A stretch of 17,984 bases of DNA from Candidatus Parcubacteria bacterium. Lineage in GTDB: Bacteria > Patescibacteriota > Minisyncoccia > Phycocordibacterales > Zambryskibacteraceae. The position numbers and the translations under genes are program-made. Location: assembly GCA_019661805.1 (NCBI GenBank), contig JAIFWR010000002.1, forward strand, positions 1 through 17,984, given 5' to 3'. Of this stretch, positions 1 through 7,777 are shown in pieces; positions within the stretch are counted from its first letter, which is position 1, and each line of letters starts with the position of its first letter. Below the pieces are notes generated by a model. The model was not told the origin of the DNA. It saw nothing but the letters and a program-made list of their open reading frames with translations, and ran no database searches.

Positions 1-1
1 C

Positions 2-49
2 GACGAGAAGTCGAAGGAATTCGCGCTTCGCTTCAGCTGCGGGACTTAG
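2..49 (+). CDS. possible 3' end of an unidentified CDS (partial)
   Basis: One forward frame entering from the left edge reads DEKSKEFALRFSCGT and stops at TAG (47-49), 36 nt before a strong terminator. That spacing fits the end of a gene. The fragment is too short to assign a family. The frame starting at base 1 is also open and runs into mutY, so the reading frame is not certain. The 3' part overlaps a possible 8-bp pairing (36-43 with 75-82), so this could instead be the tail of a structured RNA. Confidence 0.3.
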   Translation, partial: DEKSKEFALRFSCGT

Positions 50-84
50 CAGCAAAGGAAAACTCTTATGGGACCCCGCAGCAC

Positions 85-116
85 CCCCGCGCCACATTCC
101 GTGGCGCGGGGCTTTT
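85..116 (+). terminator. intrinsic terminator upstream of mutY
   Basis: A perfect 11-bp GC-rich stem (85-95 with 101-111) has a 5-nt loop (ATTCC) and is followed by CTTTT. It ends whatever is transcribed from the left edge and insulates mutY. Confidence 0.9.
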
Positions 117-119
117 ATA

Positions 120-128
120 TGCTAGACT
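120..128 (+). promoter_or_regulatory. extended -10 promoter of mutY (leaderless)
   Basis: TGCTAGACT is an extended -10 (TGn plus TAGACT) ending exactly 7 nt before the mutY ATG, so transcription should begin at or next to the start codon. No Shine-Dalgarno sequence is present. The same spacing recurs at other genes in the window. Confidence 0.55.
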
Positions 129-135
129 TTCGCCA

Positions 136-948
136 ATGAAGAATTTCCGGAAAACGGTTTTAGACTTCTACAAGAAGCACGGCCGGCATTCCCTCCCGTG
201 GCGGCACACGAAAGACCCATACAAAATTTTGGTTTCCGAAATAATGCTCCAACAGACCCAGGTCGAGCGTGTCATGCCGAAGTATGAGCTGTTTTTGCAA
301 AAGTTTCCCACCGCAGAGAAGCTCGTGGAGGCGAAGACGGCCGACGTCCTCAAGGCCTGGCAGGGCCTGGGCTACAACCGCCGCGCGCTTTTGCTCAAGC
401 GCGCGGCTGAAGCGGTCATGCACGAACACGCCGGGAAGTTTCCGCAAAGTTATGACTTGCTTTTGAAATTGCCCGGCATTGGCCCGGCGACGGCGGGCGA
501 CATTATGGCCTTCGCATATAACAAACCGGCGGTCGTCCTCGAAACGAACATTCGCCAAGTATTTTTCCACCACTATTTTCCTCACATGAAGGAGCGCGAT
601 GGCAAAGCCTGTAAGATTTATGACAAAGACGTCGCGCCTCTCGTCGAGAAGACGTTGGATAAAAAGAATCCGCGCGACTGGTACTACGCACTCATGGATT
701 ACGGCGCCTACCTTAAGAAAGCGGGCAACACCATCTCCCGAAGCGCGCACTACACCAAGCAATCGAAGTTTACCGGCAGTAACCGCGAGCTGCGCTCCCA
801 GATTTTGAAACTCGTTTTGAAAAAGCCCCGCACAAAAGCGGAAGTCTTGAAACTCTTGAGCTCCCCCGCTCCAGCGATAGAGAAAAATATCATTGCGTTA
901 GAGAAGGAAGGGCTCCTTTCGAGCAAAAAGGGTAAGATATCGGCATGA
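136..948 (+). CDS. mutY: MutY-like A/G mismatch adenine glycosylase, cluster-less form
   Basis: This is a base-excision repair enzyme of the HhH-GPD superfamily, expected to remove adenine mispaired with 8-oxoG or G. The N-terminal part shows the MutY motif SEIMLQQTQ with the catalytic Glu at residue 35. The helix-hairpin-helix LPGIGPATAGD lies at about 112-122. Where MutY has the catalytic Asp (LDGNV), this protein has VLETNIR, placing Glu136 at that position. After DYGAYLKK (about 188-195) the four Cys of the usual Fe-S cluster are absent, and the only Cys is at 159. The C-terminal 60 residues look like a small winged-helix domain, not the NUDIX-like 8-oxoG recognition domain, so the protein is short (270 aa). 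The ATG is preceded by an extended -10. The stop overlaps the recG start (ATGA). Glycosylase class is secure; exact substrate is inferred. Confidence 0.88.
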   Translation: MKNFRKTVLDFYKKHGRHSLPWRHTKDPYKILVSEIMLQQTQVERVMPKYELFLQKFPTAEKLVEAKTADVLKAWQGLGYNRRALLLKRAAEAVMHEHAGKFPQSYDLLLKLPGIGPATAGDIMAFAYNKPAVVLETNIRQVFFHHYFPHMKERDGKACKIYDKDVAPLVEKTLDKKNPRDWYYALMDYGAYLKKAGNTISRSAHYTKQSKFTGSNRELRSQILKLVLKKPRTKAEVLKLLSSPAPAIEKNIIALEKEGLLSSKKGKISA

Positions 949-3044
949 GATTAGATGACCCTTTGCGCGCGCATGTGCGCCTCCAGGCCGACCAGGACAA
1001 GGCTTTAGCACGGCTCGGTGTCGAGACTGTCGAGGATCTCCTCTACCACTTCCCCCGCGGCTACGGCGACACGGCAGAGCGGCGACCCATCGGCGAGCTT
1101 GAGGCCGGACAAACAGCCGTTATCTTCGGCACCTTGAAAGGTCTCAAGGTGAAGAAAGGGTGGAAACGCCGCATCCCCATGGCCGAAGGCAAGGTCACGG
1201 ACACCACAGGCACCGTAAAGATCATCTGGTTCCACCAAGCCTACCTCGCGAAGATGCTCGGCGAAGACTCGCAAGTACGCGTCGAAGGCAAGGTATCGGA
1301 GAGGAATGGCGAACTCGCCTTCCTCAATCCTAAAATCGAATCGGCTCCGGACCTTTTTACCCAAACGGCGGGGCACACTCTCTTTCCTCAATATCCGGAG
1401 ACCAAGGGAATCACTTCCAATTGGCTTTACCATGCAGTGCAGCGAGTAAAGGCGGCGTTCGAAATGGTGGAGGACCCTGTCCCTGCCGAGATATTGAAAA
1501 GATACAGTCTCCCCTCCCTTAAGACTGCTCTCGTCTGGATTCATATGCCGAAGTCTATGACCGATGCGGAAATTGCGCGCAAGCGCTTCGCCTTCGAGGA
1601 AATATTCTTCATCCAGCTCGAGAAGGAGCTTTCGCGCCAGGAGACGCGCGAGAAGCATGGATTTGTGATTGAGAAGAGCGCTAGTGACGTAGAGAAGTTC
1701 GTCTCCCGCTTCCCCTTCTCCGCCACCAACGCCCAGCATCGCGCCATCACGGCGATATTAGAAGATTTTAAGAAGGGCTACCCGATGAGCCGCCTTCTCG
1801 AGGGCGACGTGGGGTCGGGCAAGACGGCGGTGGCGGCGACCGTCGCCTATGCCGCCGTCACGGCGAAGTTCCAGGTCGGCTACATGGCTCCGACGGAAAT
1901 CTTGGCGCGGCAGCATTTCGAATCCTTTATCTCCTACTTCCGCCACCTGCCTGTGGAAATCGCTCTTATCACCGGGAGCGGGTGCTTGAAGTTCCCCTCG
2001 AAAGTGAATCCCGCCGGCTACACCGACATTTCCCGCTCGCAACTCTTGAAGTGGGTTCTAAACGGCCAAATATCGGTCCTCGTCGGCACGCACGCCTTGA
2101 TCCAAAAAAACGTGAAGTTTAAAAACTTGGCCCTCGCGATCGTCGACGAGCAGCACCGCTTCGGCATCAGCCAGAGGCAGAAGCTCGTCAACAATCACAC
2201 GACCATCCCGCATTTGCTTTCGATGACGGCGACGCCCATCCCGCGAACGCTTGCCCTCACGCTCTACGGCGACCTCGAACTGACTTTGCTCGACGAGATG
2301 CCCGCCGGGAGGAAGAAAATAATTACCAAAGTCGTGGTACCCGAGAAGCGCCCCTCCGCCTACGAGGAAATTAGGAAAGAATTAGCCTCGGGCCGCCAGC
2401 TTTTTGTCATATGCCCGCGTATTGACGAGCCCGATCCATCAAAAGAGCTCGCGGTCCAGGCGAAATCAGTGAAAGAAGAAGCGAAGCGGCTCAAAAAAGA
2501 TATTTTCCCCGACTATCGCATCGAGATTTTGCACTCGAAGATGAAGCCGGACGAGAAGGAGCGCATCATGCAGGAGTTTAAGGAGAAGCGCATTGATATC
2601 CTCGTCTCAACCTCCGTCGTCGAAGTGGGCGTCTCGGTCGAGAATGCCTCCCTCATCGTAATCGAGGGCGCGGAGCGCTTCGGCTTGGCCCAGCTCCACC
2701 AGCTCCGCGGCCGCGTGCTCCGCGGCACGCACCAGCCGTACTGCTACCTCTTCCCCCAAAGCGCGTCGCAGAAGAGTAGCGAGCGGCTCAAGGCACTTGT
2801 CGAGGCGAAGAACGGCTTCGAACTCGCCGAGCTCGACCTTAAGAACCGCGGCGCCGGCGCGCTTACCGGCATAAAGCAGTGGGGCATCTCCGACCTCGGC
2901 ATGGAGGCGATCAAGAATTTGAAAATGGTCGAGGCGGCGCGCGCGGAAGCGCGCGCACTCGTCGAGTCCGATCCTACTTTTACCAAACATCCGCTCATTA
3001 AGGCCCGCCTTGAAGCCGAAGTGCGCCGCATCCATTTCGAATAG
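945..3044 (+). CDS. recG: ATP-dependent DNA helicase RecG
   Basis: RecG is a superfamily 2 helicase that remodels stalled replication forks and branch-migrates Holliday junctions. The 699-aa protein has the normal family length. The N-terminal wedge/OB-fold region spans roughly residues 1-250. The helicase motifs follow in order: Walker A GDVGSGKT at about 288-295, DEQHRFG at about 401-407 (the RecG form of the DEAD box), TATPIPRT at about 427-434, and the second RecA-like domain with STSVVEVGVSVENA and QLHQLRGRVLRG at about 585-596. A small insertion (about 347-370) sits between motifs Ia and II. The start codon overlaps the mutY stop by 4 nt, implying translational coupling in a two-gene repair operon. 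Confidence 0.97.
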   Translation: MRLDDPLRAHVRLQADQDKALARLGVETVEDLLYHFPRGYGDTAERRPIGELEAGQTAVIFGTLKGLKVKKGWKRRIPMAEGKVTDTTGTVKIIWFHQAYLAKMLGEDSQVRVEGKVSERNGELAFLNPKIESAPDLFTQTAGHTLFPQYPETKGITSNWLYHAVQRVKAAFEMVEDPVPAEILKRYSLPSLKTALVWIHMPKSMTDAEIARKRFAFEEIFFIQLEKELSRQETREKHGFVIEKSASDVEKFVSRFPFSATNAQHRAITAILEDFKKGYPMSRLLEGDVGSGKTAVAATVAYAAVTAKFQVGYMAPTEILARQHFESFISYFRHLPVEIALITGSGCLKFPSKVNPAGYTDISRSQLLKWVLNGQISVLVGTHALIQKNVKFKNLALAIVDEQHRFGISQRQKLVNNHTTIPHLLSMTATPIPRTLALTLYGDLELTLLDEMPAGRKKIITKVVVPEKRPSAYEEIRKELASGRQLFVICPRIDEPDPSKELAVQAKSVKEEAKRLKKDIFPDYRIEILHSKMKPDEKERIMQEFKEKRIDILVSTSVVEVGVSVENASLIVIEGAERFGLAQLHQLRGRVLRGTHQPYCYLFPQSASQKSSERLKALVEAKNGFELAELDLKNRGAGALTGIKQWGISDLGMEAIKNLKMVEAARAEARALVESDPTFTKHPLIKARLEAEVRRIHFE

Positions 3045-3066
3045 ACTTTAGGTTTTTTACAGATAC

Positions 3067-3095
3067 TTGACAAAATATAGCAACTGTGCTAAGAT
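3067..3095 (+). promoter_or_regulatory. sigma70-type promoter of the 172-aa gene
   Basis: A perfect -35 TTGACA (3067-3072), a 17-nt spacer and a -10 TAAGAT (3090-3095) lie in the short recG downstream gap. A strong Shine-Dalgarno sequence, AGGAGG (3114-3119), follows before the TTG start. Confidence 0.85.
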
Positions 3096-3123
3096 GGAAG
3101 TTAGGCATTAACGAGGAGGTTTC

Positions 3124-3642
3124 TTGACTGAACTGATCATCCACCACAAGCGCCACGAGTTCGAGGTCCAACAACGCGAGGAGCGGGCGAAGCGCGACTT
3201 CCGCCGCCAACAGGCCGTCTGGAAGGCGGCGCGGGACACGGGGTACAAGCCCCTCGTCTACTGGAACATGGACGAGGGCGTCCTCGCCGTGACGACGCCC
3301 GCCGGGATGGAGAAGTCCTACTACCCGCTGCCGAAGTGCTTCCTCTTCGTCACGGAGGGCGGCGCGGAGGCCATCAAGCGCACGAGCGGCGACACCATCT
3401 ACCGCCACAAGGTGGCGGGGTCGTCAAAGGAAGCCGGACTCTTCGTGAAGCTCTACAACCTCGAGTTCGTGCATCGCGCCGACCTCTACGTGCCGTTCGT
3501 GAGGAAGAACTTCGCGATCGACATCCAGGAGATGACGGTCGAGGACGCGCATCACAAGGGCGGGGAGCCCAAGGACTGGTACCGCGAGCTCGTCGCGAGC
3601 CAGTTCCCGGAACCGGAGCGGGCCGCGCTTCTCGCGCTCTAA
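3124..3642 (+). CDS. hypothetical protein, 172 aa, own promoter and terminator
   Basis: I do not recognise the family. The start is TTG, chosen because AGGAGG lies 4 nt upstream and no other start codon is nearby; the next in-frame ATG would remove about 48 residues. The first 40 residues are highly charged (many Arg, Lys and Glu) and probably helical. The rest is a mixed soluble domain rich in aromatic residues (YWNMDEG, LYVPFVRKNF, KDWYREL). No signal peptide, membrane segment or Cys cluster is seen; only one Cys is present. It is a monocistronic unit, bounded by a consensus promoter and a strong terminator. Its GC-rich third positions and clear Shine-Dalgarno sequence differ somewhat from mutY and recG. 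The gene is real; its function is unknown. Confidence 0.85.
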   Translation: MTELIIHHKRHEFEVQQREERAKRDFRRQQAVWKAARDTGYKPLVYWNMDEGVLAVTTPAGMEKSYYPLPKCFLFVTEGGAEAIKRTSGDTIYRHKVAGSSKEAGLFVKLYNLEFVHRADLYVPFVRKNFAIDIQEMTVEDAHHKGGEPKDWYRELVASQFPEPERAALLAL

Positions 3643-3671
3643 CGTCCTTCATTCCCACATTCGACTCTGTG

Positions 3672-3703
3672 ACGGCCCGCCAATACTGGCGGGCCGTTTT
3701 CTT
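3672..3703 (+). terminator. intrinsic terminator after the 172-aa gene
   Basis: A 10-bp perfect stem (3672-3681 with 3688-3697) has a 6-nt loop (AATACT) and is followed by TTTTCTT. It lies 29 nt after the stop codon. Confidence 0.92.
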
Positions 3704-3704
3704 G

Positions 3705-3713
3705 TGGTACCAT
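3705..3713 (+). promoter_or_regulatory. extended -10 of the DUF2784-like gene (leaderless)
   Basis: TGGTACCAT fits an extended -10 and ends exactly 7 nt before the ATG at 3721. It sits directly after the preceding terminator's T-tract. There is no room for a Shine-Dalgarno sequence if transcription starts here. Confidence 0.5.
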
Positions 3714-3720
3714 TATTCCT

Positions 3721-4161
3721 ATGAATTTCGACTTCTGGGCGGACGCGACGGCGGCAACGCACTTCCTCATCATCCTCGCGGTGGTGGTGGGGCTCCTCGT
3801 CTGCTTCCGCTACAAGCGCTTCAGGCCGCTCGAGGCGGGCATCCTCCTCGCGATCGTCGTCCTCTGGTCCTACTACGGCAACTGCCCGCTCACCATCCTC
3901 GAGGAGAAGCTGCGCACCCTCGCCGGGCACCCGACGGGCATCACCAACGTCGGGTTCCTCCCCTTCTACGCGAACAAGTTCCTCGGCGTGGCACTCTCCT
4001 CTAGGCTCGTCCAGCGCTCGACCTTCTTCTCCGGTGGGGCGATCTTTACCGCCTCCATAGAGTGGCTCCGGCCCTACCTCCACTTCCACGTCTTCGGCCT
4101 CCGCCGGACGCTCCGCCACCTGCTCGGGATGAAAGTGAAAATGAAGCGAAGATACGCCTAG
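3721..4161 (+). CDS. DUF2784-like membrane protein
   Basis: A 146-aa integral membrane protein of unknown function. Hydrophobic segments lie at about 12-29 and 38-54, with further weaker ones toward 95-125. The motif NCPLTILEEKLR at about 54-65 matches the hallmark CPLT-LE-LR of the DUF2784 family, which is why I assign it there. The C-terminus is very basic (KVKMKRRYA) and presumably cytoplasmic. The gene stands alone between a terminator and a tRNA gene, and the tRNA promoter begins just 3 bp after its stop codon. An extended -10 seven nt before the ATG suggests a leaderless message. The family has no established biochemical role, so no function is claimed. Confidence 0.82.
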   Translation: MNFDFWADATAATHFLIILAVVVGLLVCFRYKRFRPLEAGILLAIVVLWSYYGNCPLTILEEKLRTLAGHPTGITNVGFLPFYANKFLGVALSSRLVQRSTFFSGGAIFTASIEWLRPYLHFHVFGLRRTLRHLLGMKVKMKRRYA

Positions 4162-4163
4162 TT

Positions 4164-4172
4164 TGCTATATT
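4164..4172 (+). promoter_or_regulatory. extended -10 promoter of tRNA-Ile
   Basis: TGCTATATT (TGn plus TATATT) ends 9 nt before the first base of the tRNA, so the transcript would start about at the mature 5' end. It shares TTTGCTAT with the smpB promoter. Confidence 0.6.
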
Positions 4173-4181
4173 GGATTTGCA

Positions 4182-4256
4182 CCACCTGTAGCTCAACGGT
4201 AGAGCAGTCGCCTTATACGCGATTGGTTCTTGGTTCGAATCCAAGCAGGTGGACCA
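4182..4256 (+). tRNA. tRNA-Ile with anticodon UAU, CCA encoded
   Basis: A full cloverleaf can be drawn. Acceptor 4182-4188 pairs with 4246-4252 (7 of 7), D stem GCTC pairs with GAGC, and anticodon stem 4207-4211 pairs with 4219-4223 (one G-T). The anticodon loop is CTTATAC, giving anticodon TAT (4214-4216). T stem CTTGG pairs with CCAAG around TTCGAAT, the discriminator is A, and CCA is encoded. Known E. coli isoleucine identity elements are present: A73, C4-G69, U12-A23, C29-G41 and A37. A38 is replaced by C. UAU would read AUA directly, whereas most bacteria use a CAU tRNA modified to lysidine. The first pair is C1-G72, unlike the usual G1-C72. Confidence 0.95.
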
Positions 4257-4297
4257 GTACGGGGTGTGCACAACTCGGTATTGCGGAAACGCGACAG

Positions 4298-4306
4298 TGG
4301 TAAAAT
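4298..4306 (+). promoter_or_regulatory. possible extended -10 for the DUF378 gene
   Basis: TGGTAAAAT fits an extended -10 in the 92-nt gap between the tRNA and the DUF378 gene. It would give a leader of about 35 nt containing GGAGGG (4311-4316), which lies too far from the ATG to act as its Shine-Dalgarno sequence. Weak evidence. Confidence 0.3.
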
Positions 4307-4348
4307 GGATGGAGGGTTAACTGACGCCCTTAGCAATTAATTTATAGC

Positions 4349-4540
4349 ATGAAGCTCCACAAAATCGCATTCATCCTGCTTATTATCGGAGGCTTGAATT
4401 GGGGACTCGAGGTCTTGGGCTACGGCTTGGCGAACTACCTGCCGGCTACCCTCATGACCGTCGTCTACGTCCTGGTCGCCCTCTCGGCCCTCTACGAGGC
4501 CTTCGGCCACAAGGGCATGTGCAAGGCGTGCGGCAATTAG
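4349..4540 (+). CDS. DUF378 family small membrane protein
   Basis: A 63-aa protein with two hydrophobic helices (about 5-25 and 31-51). The start KLHKIAFILLIIGGLNWGL carries the IIGxLNWGL signature of DUF378, and VYVLVALSALYEAF matches the second half of that family. The start codon is fixed by this N-terminal match. The short tail ends in CKACGN, so a CxxC pair lies just outside the membrane. No Shine-Dalgarno sequence precedes the ATG. It stands alone between a tRNA and a terminator shared with ftsH. The family has no established biochemical role. Confidence 0.85.
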   Translation: MKLHKIAFILLIIGGLNWGLEVLGYGLANYLPATLMTVVYVLVALSALYEAFGHKGMCKACGN

Positions 4541-4556
4541 TTCCTTCTCCGTTCAT

Positions 4557-4587
4557 ACAAACCTCCCCGCCATGGCGGGGAGGTTTG

Positions 4588-4588
<1 letters not shown>
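4557..4588. terminator. bidirectional terminator between the DUF378 gene and ftsH
   Basis: A perfect 32-nt inverted repeat (15 bp each side of a central AT) lies between convergent genes. On the plus strand it is followed by a T-rich stretch (TATCTTTGG). On the minus strand it overlaps the last base of the ftsH stop codon. It should stop transcription from both sides, though the minus side lacks a good T-tract. Confidence 0.85.
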
Positions 4589-6525
<1,937 letters not shown>

Positions 6526-6532
6526 GGCTCGC

Positions 6533-6538
6533 ATTATA
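6533..6538 (-). promoter_or_regulatory. -10 box of ftsH (leaderless)
   Basis: A perfect TATAAT on the minus strand ends 7 nt before ATG 6525. No good -35 is visible. It lies inside the spacer region of the divergent smpB promoter. Confidence 0.65.
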
Positions 6539-6546
6539 CTGAAATT

Positions 6547-6555
6547 TGCTATCAT
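6547..6555 (+). promoter_or_regulatory. extended -10 promoter of smpB (leaderless)
   Basis: TGCTATCAT (TGn plus TATCAT) ends 7 nt before the smpB ATG. It lies 8 bp from the ftsH -10 on the opposite strand, so polymerase could probably occupy only one of the two at a time. Confidence 0.6.
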
Positions 6556-6562
6556 TCACACT

Positions 6563-6997
6563 ATGGCATTGGCGGAAAACAGGAAGGCCCGCTTCGACTT
6601 CGACCTCTTGAAGAAGTTCGTCGCGGGCATCGAGCTCTCGGGTGCGGAGGTCAAGAGCGCCCGGGAAGGTAAGATGTCGCTTAGAGGAGCGTTTATAGGC
6701 GTGCGCGGCCGCGAAGCCTGGCTCATGGGCGCCGAGGTGCCTCCCTACCAGCCCAAGAACGCCCCCTCTGACTACGACGCGACAAGGGCAAGAAAGCTTC
6801 TCCTCACCGCGCCGGAGGTCGCCGAACTGGCCGACGCGGAGGCGACGAAAGGCTTGACAATTGTCCCGCTTTCGGTGTATAATAAAGGGCGGTTCCTCAA
6901 GGTTGAGATCGCGATCGCCAAGGGCCGGAAGCAGTACGACAAACGCCAGGCGATCAAGAAGCGCGATACGGAGAGGGACCTCGGACGTTCATTGTAA
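6563..6997 (+). CDS. smpB: SsrA-binding protein SmpB
   Basis: SmpB binds the tRNA-like part of tmRNA and delivers it to ribosomes stalled without a stop codon. The 144-aa length is normal. Family motifs are seen from the start: ENRKARFDFDLLKKFVAGIELSG near 5-27 (read as two blocks, ENRKARFDF and GIELSGAEVKSAREGK), then LTIVPLSVYNKGRFLKVEI and KGRKQYDKRQ. The basic C-terminal tail (KKRDTERDL), which enters the mRNA channel, is intact. The start at 6563 matches the family and the promoter position; the upstream open frame is only antisense to ftsH. The ssrA RNA begins 9 nt after its stop, and a consensus promoter for ssrA lies inside the 3' part of this gene. Confidence 0.97.
   Translation: MALAENRKARFDFDLLKKFVAGIELSGAEVKSAREGKMSLRGAFIGVRGREAWLMGAEVPPYQPKNAPSDYDATRARKLLLTAPEVAELADAEATKGLTIVPLSVYNKGRFLKVEIAIAKGRKQYDKRQAIKKRDTERDLGRSL
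6854..6883 (+). promoter_or_regulatory. consensus promoter inside smpB, probably for ssrA
   Basis: A perfect TTGACA (6854-6859), an 18-nt spacer and a perfect TATAAT (6878-6883) lie within smpB. Transcription would start near 6890 and give a precursor tmRNA with about 117 nt of 5' leader to be trimmed. The -35 encodes Leu-Thr of the conserved LTIVPLS segment. Confidence 0.75.
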
Positions 6998-7006
6998 TAT
7001 CAATAT

Positions 7007-7406
7007 GGGGATGATCGGCCTAGACAAGAGGGCCGCCGGTCTGATGCGCGGGAGAGCCGAAGCGACTCTCTAATCCGCCTCACAACCAACTGCAAACTCA
7101 ACCTTTGCAAAAATCGTCTCGCCGTACTTTACGGCTAGCGATTTCCAGTTCGCCTACGCTCGAGCGTAAGTTCGCGTAACGAATCGGCACAGTTCCGCAA
7201 GATGTCTTGGGTAGCGGACGCTGTGTAATCACATGAGACTCTGGAACGGGAGCTCCTCGGCCCGTTCTTAAATTAAGAGGATAGAGATCTGAGAGCTTTC
7301 GTTTGTTTTGTATCTCAGATCTCGAATCAAACGAAGCAACCTACCCCGCGTAGACTTCATTCCGGCTCCTTCTTGCACGGCGGTTCGATTCCGCCCATCT
7401 CCACCA
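7007..7406 (+). ncRNA. ssrA: tmRNA (ssrA), one-piece, 400 nt
   Basis: tmRNA rescues stalled ribosomes and tags the unfinished protein for destruction. The 5' GGGGATG (7007-7013) pairs with 3' CATCTCC (7396-7402, one G-T), followed by discriminator A and encoded CCA. The T arm is GGCGG-TTCGATT-CCGCC (7379-7395). The 5' end continues with GGCCTAGACA, matching the tmRNA D-loop-like consensus. Helix 2 can be formed between about 7023-7037 and 7360-7375. A pseudoknot-1 stem GAGAG/CTCTC precedes the tag frame. Position directly after smpB supports the call. The exact 5' end is set by the acceptor pairing. Confidence 0.95.
7092..7169 (+). other. tmRNA tag reading frame (25 codons plus TAA)
   Basis: The resume codon is GCA (7092), giving a tag that begins ANSTF, continues AKIVSPYFTASDF, and ends QFAYARA, then TAA at 7167-7169. 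The hydrophobic, Ala-rich end resembles known degradation tags. It ends ARA, not the common LAA or VAA. The stop lies in a hairpin (TACGCT/AGCGTA), as in other tmRNAs. At 25 codons it is long for a bacterial tag, closer to the mycoplasma range. The resume codon is inferred from the frame and the end motif. Confidence 0.75.
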
Positions 7407-7410
7407 CTTC

Positions 7411-7447
7411 GCAAAACCGTCCCGCTCGAGCGGGACGGTTTTGCTTT
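7411..7447 (+). terminator. intrinsic terminator of ssrA
   Basis: A perfect 34-nt inverted repeat (7411-7444) is centred on CTCGAG, with T residues in its right arm and TTT just after. It begins 5 nt after the encoded CCA. Confidence 0.88.
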
Positions 7448-7469
7448 CGCCTGGGTAAAAGCGTATCCT
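7441..7469 (+). promoter_or_regulatory. possible promoter of the 85-aa membrane gene
   Basis: TTGCTT (7441-7446), a 17-nt spacer and TATCCT (7464-7469) lie 29 nt before the start codon. The -35 overlaps the end of the ssrA terminator. Moderate match only. Confidence 0.4.
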
Positions 7470-7498
7470 TGAACCAGACACACCAAAGGAGCGCAACC

Positions 7499-7756
7499 AT
7501 GGCCCAGAAGCGGGAACAGGAACGGACTCCGCCTATCGACGTCGCGGCCATCATGCTGTGCGCGGCCGGAGGCGGCATGATCGTCACGGCCATCCTCTCG
7601 CTCCTGCCCGGCATCGGCGTGGACGAGGACACGCGAAGCGGGCTGGTCGGATTCCTCATGACGGCGGGCGTGCTTCTCGTATTCGCGAGCGCCATTACGG
7701 CGGCTGCGGTGGACAGCCTGCCCCGAAGTTCATTCAAATTCAAGGAGAAGAAGTAG
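7499..7756 (+). CDS. small two-helix membrane protein, unknown function
   Basis: An 85-aa protein whose start is set by AAAGGAG (7485-7491), 7 nt before the ATG; the open frame further upstream runs through the tmRNA and its terminator and is not real. The N-terminus is polar and charged (AQKREQERTPP). Hydrophobic helices follow at about 14-37 and 48-71, and the C-terminus is basic (FKFKEKK). The loop between the helices is acidic (GVDEDTRSG). I do not recognise the family. The gene is followed after 21 nt by a zinc-ribbon gene in the same direction, with one terminator after both, so the two probably form a small operon. Confidence 0.75.
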   Translation: MAQKREQERTPPIDVAAIMLCAAGGGMIVTAILSLLPGIGVDEDTRSGLVGFLMTAGVLLVFASAITAAAVDSLPRSSFKFKEKK

Positions 7757-7777
7757 ACAACTCCGAAAGAGGTACCC

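Noticed and set aside
160..762. A 200-codon minus-strand frame opposite mutY
   Set aside because: It is an antisense shadow of a clear mutY; the protein has no recognisable features.
4321..4347. Short CTG-started leader frame before the DUF378 gene, near GGAGGG
   Set aside because: It is only eight codons from a non-standard start, with no attenuator structure; not supportable.
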